Shown here: piece after piece, positions 58,099 through 64,000 of the stretch
Layout of the letters: each line of letters opens with the position of its first letter
How positions within the stretch are numbered: the first letter of the stretch is position 1
NCBI RefSeq assembly: GCF_001870675.1
Contig: NZ_MEHT01000005.1
Location: 107,703 to 171,702 of the forward strand
DNA: 64,000 nt
Source: Roseinatronobacter thiooxidans
Lineage (GTDB): Bacteria; Pseudomonadota; Alphaproteobacteria; Rhodobacterales; Rhodobacteraceae
Reading direction: 5' to 3'
Program-made: the position numbers and the translations under genes
The notes under the pieces: generated by a model
Databases searched by the model: none
Told to the model about the DNA's origin: nothing
The model's input: the letters and a program-made list of their open reading frames with translations, nothing else

Positions 58099-58704
58099 AT
58101 GTTCTATGAACCCCGCAACGGCCACGGGTTGCCCCATAACCCCTTCAACGCCATCGTCACCCCCCGCCCGATTGGCTGGATTTCGACGCGCGGTGCCAAC
58201 GGACAGGACAATCTGGCCCCCTATTCGTTTTTCAACGCCGTGGCCTATGTGCCGCCGCAGGTGATGTTTGCATCCACCAGCGCCAAACCCGACCGCGACG
58301 GCACCAAGGATTCGGTCGCCAATATCCGCGAAACGGGCGTGTTTTGCGTGAATGTCGTGGAATTTTCCGCGCGCGATGTGATGAACGCCACCTCTGGCCC
58401 CTGGCCGCGCGAGGTGGATGAGTTCGACCATGCCGCCATTCCCCGCGAGGAGTGCAAGACCATCGCCGCCGCGCGCGTGGCAGATGCCCCGGCCGCACTG
58501 GAATGCCGGATGACCCAGATCATCCCCTTGGCGGGCGAGGCGAATTTTCTGGTGATCGGCGAAGTGGTCGGCATTCACATGCGCGATGACTGTCTGGTGG
58601 ACGGAATGTTCGACATCACCCGCTTCCGCCCCTTGGCGCGCTGTGGCTATCGGGATTATGCGGTGGTGAATGAGGTGTTCAGCCTGTCGCGCCCCGGCGA
58701 GTAG
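58099..58704 (+). CDS. flavin reductase-like (FMN-binding split-barrel) protein
   Basis: 201 residues with the flavin-reductase-domain pattern: ITPRPIGWISTRG-like strand (VTPRPIGWISTRGANGQDNLAPYSFFN), the FMN-phosphate contact region PPQVMFASTS, and NIRETGVFCVNVV. It probably reduces FMN with NAD(P)H or uses bound FMN; a monooxygenase partner is not adjacent. Divergent from the GNAT gene. Confidence 0.87.
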   Translation: MFYEPRNGHGLPHNPFNAIVTPRPIGWISTRGANGQDNLAPYSFFNAVAYVPPQVMFASTSAKPDRDGTKDSVANIRETGVFCVNVVEFSARDVMNATSGPWPREVDEFDHAAIPREECKTIAAARVADAPAALECRMTQIIPLAGEANFLVIGEVVGIHMRDDCLVDGMFDITRFRPLARCGYRDYAVVNEVFSLSRPGE

Positions 58705-59071
58705 TATCCGGCGCATGATACTGTTTTCCGAGGCTCAACAACGGTGGCATCGGATATGGTAGCTATGCGAGACCTTTCTGCCGGTCGAGCCATCCACCCA
58801 AGACCCTTCGCGGTTGCAGCATGACCGACGTGGAGGGCGGAATGCCGCCTGTGACCTTGCGGCATTGCATCCGCGGCATTATACAAAAACAGTCAATGAA
58901 CGAACTGTCGGCAAGTCGCGGATCGCGGAAGGTGCGCAGAGGCGCGCCTTGCGAAGATGCCACAAATGAAAAAATCTGGATTCGCCCGTATTATACGACA
59001 CATGATGCTGAGAGATTGGCAGGAACGCAGCTTTGCGGCGTGGCCGCTACTGGCTTCATCGCCTGGAGTGC
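58705..59071. other. gene-poor intergenic region before VOC gene
   Basis: About 367 bp with less G+C than the flanks. Open frames here overlap each other in several phases and none has a plausible ribosome-binding site with a recognisable domain. It begins the accessory, partly decayed segment that runs to ~63.1 kb. Confidence 0.4.
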
Positions 59072-59926
59072 CTAAGACTTCAGTGCGAATACTGTGCCCC
59101 ACGGGTCGGGGAGCACAAATGTATCGCCATGATGATTAACATTAATTCCAGCAGAGACGGCGCTGGCCAGGATGGCGCTGCGCAAGTCAGGATCGCGGAC
59201 GCTGATCTCGATCAGATCCAAGCCTGCCGCACCTTCGGGGCGTGGCTCGGCCCGGCGACTGCTCCAGATGTTACCGGCCAAGTGGTGATGATATCCACCG
59301 CTGCCGAAGAAGCTTGCACCGGGATAGCGGCTGGCTATATCGAAGCCGAAAATATCACGGTAGAAATTTTCGGCGACACCAACATCGCCGACCTGCAGAT
59401 GCACATGGCCGATAGTCCCGCCCACTGGAAAACCCGCCCAATCACCCTGGCGTGCGCGCATCAAGTCGGGGATATTCATCGGTTCGGTCGCCATTCGGAT
59501 TTGTCCGTCAGTATCCCGCCAGTGTGAAACCGGACGGTCTGAATCGACCTCGATCCCGTTGCCCTCGGGGTCGGCGAGATAGATTGCTTCGCTGACGATG
59601 TGATCCGAAGCCCCCTGTAACCTGACGCCCAGAGTGTCGGCATATGCAAGCCAACAGGCGAGTTCAGCGCGCGTGGGCAGAAGGAACGCGGTGTGGAAAA
59701 TTCCGGCGTCGCGTGGATTCCGTGGCGTGGCTGATGGATCACCTGAGAGTTCCAGCAACGGAACTGTTCCGGTGCCCAGTGTGATCGCATCAGCACTTTG
59801 GTCTATAACGGCCAGCCCGAGAACGCGCTGATAGAACTTCGAAACCCTGCTCAGATCGCGAACACGAAGCCGCGCCCGTCCGATTCGCAGGAGGGCCGTT
59901 GCATGGTTGAAAAACACGTCGGTCAT
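59072..59926 (-). CDS. VOC-family protein, catechol-2,3-dioxygenase-like (CatE-like)
   Basis: 284 residues with two vicinal-oxygen-chelate modules (~15-130 and ~165-280). The modules have metal-ligand-type residues in GRARLRVRDLSRVSKFYQRVLGL, DAGIFHTAFLLP, GHVHLQVGDV and NGIEVDSDRP. It resembles two-module ring-cleavage enzymes such as CatE of the quinone-stress catDE pair. GGAGGCCACA precedes the ATG at 59926; the longer frame to 60178 covers doxX antisense. A doxX (CatD-like) remnant is directly upstream, so it has lost its operon partner. Confidence 0.85.
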   Translation of the reverse strand: MTDVFFNHATALLRIGRARLRVRDLSRVSKFYQRVLGLAVIDQSADAITLGTGTVPLLELSGDPSATPRNPRDAGIFHTAFLLPTRAELACWLAYADTLGVRLQGASDHIVSEAIYLADPEGNGIEVDSDRPVSHWRDTDGQIRMATEPMNIPDLMRARQGDWAGFPVGGTIGHVHLQVGDVGVAENFYRDIFGFDIASRYPGASFFGSGGYHHHLAGNIWSSRRAEPRPEGAAGLDLIEISVRDPDLRSAILASAVSAGINVNHHGDTFVLPDPWGTVFALKS

Positions 59927-59991
59927 TGTGGCCTCCAGTGGCACAGTGATGAGGATGGCCCGTGCCAGCAAAGGCACCGGCGGTGGGGCAT

Positions 59992-60290
59992 TCAGCGGTC
60001 GCGGCCGAGAGCGAATGCACCGTTGCCCAGAAGTGCCTGCACGATCAGGGCGACGGACCAGAAAGCCGGAAACTCCCAGCCGCCGCCTGCATTGGAAAAG
60101 AAGAAACCAGCGCTCCAGTGCGGGTAGATCAAACCCAGCGGGATCGGCAGCAAGACCAGCGCCACCCAGCGCGACCACAGACCAAGGATCAGTCCGATCC
60201 CGCCCAGAAGTTCGGCGGCGATGACCACATAGGCCAGAAAGCCGGTAAACCCGAGGCTTTGGAAAAACTCGACCGTGCCTGCCCCGCCTT
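59992..60290 (-). pseudogene. doxX remnant (CatD-like), 5' end missing
   Basis: C-terminal ~95 residues of a DoxX membrane protein: ...GFLAYVVIAAELLGGIGLIL GLWSRW..., HWSAGF, GGWEFPAFWSVALIVQALLG. The open frame continues upstream to about GTVEFF (codon at ~60279), then runs into sequence that reads as LysR in another frame. The first ~50 residues are therefore gone. It ends 65 bp before the VOC start, the expected spacing for an operon. Confidence 0.8.
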
Positions 60291-60437
60291 GGTCGGCGAA
60301 ACAGCGCGCGTCGTCCGGTTCAGGAGCCGCACGCCCAAAGCACTCTCAAGCCGCGAGACGAGCTTTGATGCCTGCCCCGAAGTCATGCCCAGCTTGTCTG
60401 CGGCCGCGGTAAAACTCCCGGTTTCCATCACTGCGGC
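60275..60437 (-). pseudogene. lysR remnant, main part (truncated 3', IS-interrupted 5')
   Basis: Reads YAAVMETGSFTAAADKLGM, then QASKLVSRLESALGVRLLNRTTRAVSP: the winged-helix DNA-binding domain of a LysR regulator. It stops making LysR sense near 60275, where DoxX sequence takes over. The 5' end is cut by the IS66 insertion; the missing first codons are at 63016-63053. Confidence 0.85.
60430..60437. repeat. 8-bp target-site duplication, left
   Basis: ACTGCGGC, identical to 63016-63023 on the other side of the insertion sequence. Confidence 0.95.
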
Positions 60438-61449
60438 GTAAGCGTTCGCTGCGGGTCACTGGGTTTTCAGCTTGACGGCTTGAAGTTCCACGGCAGCAGA
60501 TCGTCGATGCGGTTTTGAGGGTGACCATTGGCGATGGCCGTCAGGGTCGCCTTGAGGTAGGCGAAAGGTTCGACGCCATTGATCTTGCAGGTCTCGATCA
60601 GTGACGCGATGCGGCCCCAGGCGGCGCCTCCTTCATCATGACCTGCAAAAAGTGAATTCTTGCGGTTGAGAGCTATCGGGCGGATCAGATTTTCAACCCT
60701 GTTGGAGTCGATCTCGACGCGACCGTCGGTCAGGAAGGTTTGCAGCCCGTCCCAGTGATTGTGGATATAGGCGAGCTTTTCACCCAGCCGCGACTTTGCC
60801 GATATCTTGCGACGTTGCGCCTGAAGCCACTCCCCGAAGGCCGCGACCAGCGGTGCGCTGCGCGTCTGACGGGCGGACAGGCGCTGGCCGGGCGAGATAC
60901 CGCGAATATCGGCCTCGATCGCATAGAACTCGGCGATGCGGCGAAGGCCTTCGGCAGCGATTTCTGACCCATCGCGGTCGAAGACTTCCTTCAGCTTGCG
61001 GCGCGCGTGCGCCCAGCAATGGGCAACCCGAATGGGATCACCGCCCTTGCGAGAGGGTTTGGTCAGCCGATTATAGCCCTGATAGCCATCTATTTGCAGG
61101 ATGCCATCAAAGCCGGTCAGGAAGGTTTCGGCATTCTCGCCTGCGCGGCCTGGCGCATAGAAATAAACAACGCCCGGCGGGTCGTCTCCGCCCCAGGCAC
61201 GGTCATCCCGCGCCAAGGCCCAGAGATAACCGGTCTTGGTCTTTCCCCGACCGGGATCGAGCACAGGGGCTGTCGTTTCATCCATGAACAGCTTGTCTGA
61301 GGCTTTCAGATGCTCGGCCAGCCGGTCAACGATGGGCCGCAAATGGAAGGCCGCCTTGCCAACCCAGCTCGCCAACACGGCGCGGTGCAGATCAATGCCT
61401 GCCCGTGCCAGGATCTGGCTTTGGCGATACAAGGGCAAATGGTCCGCGT

Positions 61450-61493
61450 CTACGGGGCTTACGCGGCCGCATCTGCGGCCACGGTCCCCTTCG
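61450..61493. repeat. 44-bp insert in tnpC with 7-bp inverted repeat
   Basis: Removing it joins the conserved VLVSK directly to YADHLPLYRQ in one frame. It contains GGCCGCA (61465-61471) / TGCGGCC (61474-61480) and outer GGGG / CCCC. It introduces in-frame stops. Confidence 0.6.
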
Positions 61494-61689
61494 ACTTGCT
61501 GACCAGAACATGCGCGATGGCCCCTTCAGTGGGCAGTGCTGCATCAATCAGGAAAGCAGGAACAGGGGCCTGGCGCACACCGTCAGTGCAAGCACGACAC
61601 GCATATTTCGGGCGCACCGTGACAATCACCCGCAGCTGCGCAGGCACGATGTCCAACCGCTCTGTGCGATCTTCGCCGATCTTGTGCAG

Positions 61690-61729
61690 TCGCTATTGTT
61701 GCGCCATTGGTCCGAGCGACAATGGCGAC
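61690..61729. repeat. ~40-bp insert in tnpC with 7-bp inverted repeat
   Basis: Removing it joins CGCG to LHKIGEDRTERL in one frame. It contains GCCATTG (61703-61709) / CAATGGC (61720-61726). The exact borders are uncertain by a codon. Confidence 0.55.
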
Positions 61730-62161
61730 ACCGCAGCCACAGGGGCAGACCAAACTGTCCGGCTCGATGACATTCTCGATGCGCGACAAAGATGCGGGCA
61801 GGTTCCCGATATTGCGCCGCGGAGCGGGTTTCTTGCGTGTTCCATCACCTTGGGACGCCGCGCGTTTTTCTTTCTCGGCCTCGACCTCTTTGAGCGCGAT
61901 AGTCAGGTCTTCAAAGGCCAGCTGGCGTTCATCCTCGGTCAGCTTCTCTGATCGTTTCCCATGCAGGGCATGGTTCAACTCAGGGATCAGATGTTCCTGG
62001 CGTTTGGTAATTTCCTTGAGCGTGCTGACCTGCTGCATCAACGCTTCCACGGCTGCGCGCTGATCGGCAGGGAGCGTGGAAAGGTTGATTGCAGGGGTGT
62101 TCGACATGCCCAATTTTTACCGGAACCCATACCGAAATAAAAGCAAAAACAGTGCCTTAAT

Positions 62162-62515
62162 CTACTCTGGCGAGCTCGGCGGACGAGGCTCAACCGGCTT
62201 GACCTTGCGCCAGTCCAGCCCGGAAAATAGTGCCTCAAACTGGGCATGGTTCAGCGCCATGATCCCATCCTTGATCGCAGGCCAGGTGAAGGTTGTGTCC
62301 TCCAGGCGCTTGTAAGCCATCACGAGACCTGAGCCATCCCAATACAAAAGCTTCAACCGGTCAGCGCGCCGCGCGCGAAACACAAACACCGTGCCAGTAT
62401 AAGGGTCCTTGCGCAGCGTGGACGCCACCAGTGCGCATAGGCCATCGTGACCTTTACGGAAATCGACAGGCTGGGTCGATACCAGCACACGCACGCGGTT
62501 GGACGGAAAGATCAT
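62162..62515 (-). CDS. tnpB: IS66 accessory protein TnpB
   Basis: 117-residue IS66 Orf2 protein. The signature VRVLVSTQPVDFRKGHDGL is at the start, followed by GTVFVFRARRADRLKLLYWDGSG. It is required for IS66 transposition; its role is unclear. It overlaps tnpA by 4 bp and ends 54 bp before tnpC. Intact in length. Confidence 0.95.
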   Translation of the reverse strand: MIFPSNRVRVLVSTQPVDFRKGHDGLCALVASTLRKDPYTGTVFVFRARRADRLKLLYWDGSGLVMAYKRLEDTTFTWPAIKDGIMALNHAQFEALFSGLDWRKVKPVEPRPPSSPE

Positions 62516-62931
62516 GCGCGCGTCTCCAAGCCACGCACGATCTCCACAAGCCGGTCCGTGCCTATATCCGCGTCCAGACGGATCGTGACAGCCGCCGTGA
62601 TAATCTCGATCGGCTTTGGCGACACCGACTGGATGGGTGGGTCGTCCTGTGAACTTGGCACCCGCGGACCCGACACAATGACCGGAGCGAAGCACAGACT
62701 GTCATCTTCCAGCACCGCCGGGAGAACCAGTTCACCGCGCCGCGCGCGACCACGCCATTCCGAAAGGTGATTGGGCCGAATGCCATATCTCTGCGCAACT
62801 GCATTAACCGTAGCCCCTGGCTCCAACGTCTCCGCCACAATCCGCGCTTTTACCTCATCCGGCCAGCGCCGTTGACCATTCGTGCGGATATCTACCCCAT
62901 AGTCACGGAGAAACTCATCCGTAGTCGCCAT
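62512..62931 (-). CDS. tnpA: IS66 accessory protein TnpA
   Basis: 139-residue helix-turn-helix protein of the IS66 OrfA type: RRWPDEVKARIVAETLEPGATVNAVAQRYGIRPNHLSEWRGR is the DNA-binding domain. Start taken at MATTDEF (62931); an ATG at 62955 would add eight residues. It is the first gene of the element, 84 bp from the right end. Confidence 0.93.
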   Translation of the reverse strand: MATTDEFLRDYGVDIRTNGQRRWPDEVKARIVAETLEPGATVNAVAQRYGIRPNHLSEWRGRARRGELVLPAVLEDDSLCFAPVIVSGPRVPSSQDDPPIQSVSPKPIEIITAAVTIRLDADIGTDRLVEIVRGLETRA

Positions 62932-63015
62932 CGCGAAACTCCATCCCGATTTCAATCAGGCGGGAGATCGCAGCTCAAGGCAAAGCATGGAAGGTGGGTG
63001 CCAGAAAACGCTTAC

Positions 63016-63023
63016 ACTGCGGC
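63016..63023. repeat. 8-bp target-site duplication, right
   Basis: ACTGCGGC, identical to 60430-60437. Confidence 0.95.
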
Positions 63024-63053
63024 GTACATCCGGTCACAAGCGAGGCGGTCCAT
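63016..63053 (-). pseudogene. 5' end of the IS-interrupted lysR gene
   Basis: ATG at 63053 opens MDRLACDRMYAA and continues exactly in frame into 60429 onward once the IS and one duplication copy are removed. This recovers the original LysR start. Confidence 0.85.
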
Positions 63054-63246
63054 AAATTTCTTCCAATTGCGATGCTATGAACTCAGTTTGTTTGTATTGC
63101 TTCAGTTTGGAATACAATGATAGCCATGGCGCGATCCCAGCCGATCGCTTTACGAATCCATAACTTTCAGAGACCTATTACCGCCTTCGCACCATTAGCC
63201 CTGAGCTGAACGTTTTGTCGGTACAGTCGCACCCGCCTTGATCTGT

Positions 63247-63876
63247 TCAGTTAACGATCGCCGCCTCAGTCGCGGCGCGAATTTCGTCTTCGGTGACACC
63301 TTCGGCGCATTCCACGATCTTCAAGCCGCCCTCGACCACATCCAGCACGCCCAGATTGGTGATGATGCGCTTCACCACGCCTTGGGCTGTCAGGGGCAGG
63401 GTGCAGGCTTGCAGCACCTTGGAGTCGCCCGCCTTGTTGGTGTGGTCCATCACCACGATCACGCGCGCCACGCCTGCGACAAGGTCCATCGCGCCGCCCA
63501 TGCCCTTGACCAGCTTGCCCGGGATCATCCAGTTGGCAATGTCGCCATTTCCCGCCACTTCCATCGCGCCAAGGATCGCCATGTTGATCTTGCCGCCGCG
63601 AATCATTGCGAATGATTCCGCCCTGTCGAAATAGGCGGTATGCGGCAGGGCCGTGACCGTCTGTTTGCCTGCGTTGATCAGGTCTGCGTCGACTTCGTTT
63701 TCAGTCGGGAAAGGGCCAATGCCCAGCATCCCGTTTTCCGATTGCAGCGTGACCTGCACGCCTTCGGGAATGTAATTGGCCACCAGCGTCGGAATTCCGA
63801 TGCCAAGGTTCACATACATCCCGTCTTGCAATTCCTGCGCCGCACGCGCGGCCATCTGGTTGCGGTCCCATGCCAT
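63247..63876 (-). CDS. scoB: 3-oxoacid CoA-transferase subunit B
   Basis: Beta subunit of succinyl-CoA:3-ketoacid CoA-transferase, which activates acetoacetate for ketone-body/PHB-type metabolism. It has 209 residues. The catalytic glutamate is Glu47 in LQSENGMLGIGP, and GKINMAILGAMEVAGNGDIANW and KGMGGAMDL are family motifs. It follows the subunit A gene by 13 bp with a GAGGGGGAAAG site. Confidence 0.95.
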   Translation of the reverse strand: MAWDRNQMAARAAQELQDGMYVNLGIGIPTLVANYIPEGVQVTLQSENGMLGIGPFPTENEVDADLINAGKQTVTALPHTAYFDRAESFAMIRGGKINMAILGAMEVAGNGDIANWMIPGKLVKGMGGAMDLVAGVARVIVVMDHTNKAGDSKVLQACTLPLTAQGVVKRIITNLGVLDVVEGGLKIVECAEGVTEDEIRAATEAAIVN

Positions 63877-63889
63877 ATGTCTTTCCCCC

Positions 63890-64000
63890 TCAAGCCGTGC
63901 GCACTGTGCGCTGTTCGATGCGTTTCTCGTGCTGCCCCTGAATCAGCCGGTTCACATAGATGCCGGGCAGGTGGATGTGGTCCGGGTCCAGCGTGCCGGG
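63890..64000 (-). CDS. scoA: 3-oxoacid CoA-transferase subunit A, C-terminal fragment
   Basis: The last ~36 residues (PGTLDPDHIHLPGIYVNRLI..., ending VRTA) match the conserved C-terminus of the alpha subunit, ending in a TGA at 63890. The rest lies beyond the right edge. Position directly upstream of scoB supports the call. Confidence 0.88.
   Translation of the reverse strand, partial: PGTLDPDHIHLPGIYVNRLIQGQHEKRIEQRTVRTA

Larger units (their letters stand above)
60467..62107 (-). pseudogene. tnpC: IS66 transposase TnpC, broken by two short inserts
   Basis: DDE transposase of IS66. The N-terminal frame (from 62107) has the helical lead and CPCGCG zinc knuckle. The middle frame has LDIVPAQLRVIVTVRPKYACRAC; the last has DETTAPVLDPGRGKTKTGY (first Asp), DGYQGYNRL (second Asp) and EIDSNRVENLIRPIALNRKN (Glu). 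Frames change at inserts 61690-61729 (40 bp) and 61450-61493 (44 bp). No single frame encodes the whole enzyme, so the element is probably not autonomous. Confidence 0.88.
60438..63015 (-). mobile_element. IS66-family insertion sequence
   Basis: 2578 bp. Both ends start GTAAGCGTT when read inwards (60438 on +, 63015 on -), the IS66-family terminus, and an exact 8-bp direct repeat flanks it. It carries tnpA, tnpB and a broken tnpC in the usual order on the minus strand. The element landed after codon 12 of a lysR gene. Confidence 0.95.

Noticed and set aside
58821..59139. Two overlapping plus-strand frames of 84 and 60 codons in the gap before the VOC gene
   Set aside because: No domain or convincing ribosome-binding site; they overlap each other and the VOC 3' end.
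60189..60431. 80-residue LysR-like protein as an intact small regulator
   Set aside because: Its last ~30 residues are doxX sequence in the wrong frame and its true start is separated by the IS; it is a remnant.
61459..61656. 65-codon minus-strand frame as an independent gene
   Set aside because: It is the middle piece of the broken IS66 transposase.

Overview
The window reads as a chromosomal segment from a member of the Rhodobacteraceae (Alphaproteobacteria). The evidence is its high G+C coding sequence, a RegB/PrrB - SenC/PrrC - RegA/PrrA redox-regulation locus, a petABC (cytochrome bc1) operon whose Rieske ligands fall at Rhodobacter-type positions, the ccmF/ccmH/ccmE/argC neighbourhood, an FYDLN-acid protein beside tRNA-Ala(GGC), and a large fused indolepyruvate ferredoxin oxidoreductase. 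Almost all of it is densely packed housekeeping DNA. No rRNA operon, CRISPR array, prophage or plasmid backbone was seen.

Layout. 1-4.5 kb: D,D-carboxypeptidase (cut by the left edge), HAD hydrolase, clpS, an RsmC-like methyltransferase, an SDR lacking its catalytic lysine, and a small lipoprotein. 4.9-7.7 kb: prrA and prrC divergent from prrB. 7.7-11.7 kb: small protein, GST and petABC. 11.7-18.6 kb: DMT permease, enolase, tRNA-Ala, FYDLN protein, YgjP-like metalloprotease, ThpR, a monooxygenase-fold protein and a CoxE-like VWA protein with its MoxR ATPase. 18.8-24.8 kb: cytochrome c maturation (ccmF, ccmH, ccmE), enoyl-CoA hydratase, argC and murI. 24.9-29.4 kb: indolepyruvate oxidoreductase divergent from a LysR gene. 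29.5-38.3 kb: a candidate sRNA, purL, bolA, grxD, an AT-richer orphan, comEC, gltX and gltA. 38.4-44 kb: membrane protein, mazG, DUF1638, tusA and glnE. 44.2-53.6 kb: a TRAP transporter (dctPQM), LysE exporter, class III aminotransferase, YbaK, RDD, bpt, DUF1178, Gpx and an HDAC-like deacetylase. 54-58.7 kb: lysC, ptsP, GNAT and a flavin reductase. 59-63.1 kb: the one clearly accessory and damaged stretch. 63.2-64 kb: scoB and the 3' end of scoA.

How genes work together. PrrB senses redox state and phosphorylates PrrA; PrrC is a Sco-type copper chaperone. The bc1 complex and the cytochrome c maturation proteins in the same window belong to the respiratory chain that such regulons normally control. 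ClpS and Bpt are two halves of the bacterial N-degron pathway. GlnE and PtsP both serve nitrogen signalling.

The most unusual material is non-coding or broken. (i) A ~220-bp intergenic repeat is present as two near-full inverted copies, one internally deleted copy and a possible fragment. (ii) A short element sits 15-17 nt after the stop codon of three unrelated genes (moxR, murI, tusA). (iii) An IS66 element with an exact 8-bp target duplication splits a lysR gene that had already been fused by deletion to a doxX remnant beside a ring-cleavage-type VOC gene. (iv) That IS66 transposase is itself broken by two ~40-bp inserts, each containing a perfect 7-bp inverted repeat. All coordinates and alignments were worked out by eye, and family names rest on motif recognition, not on database searches.
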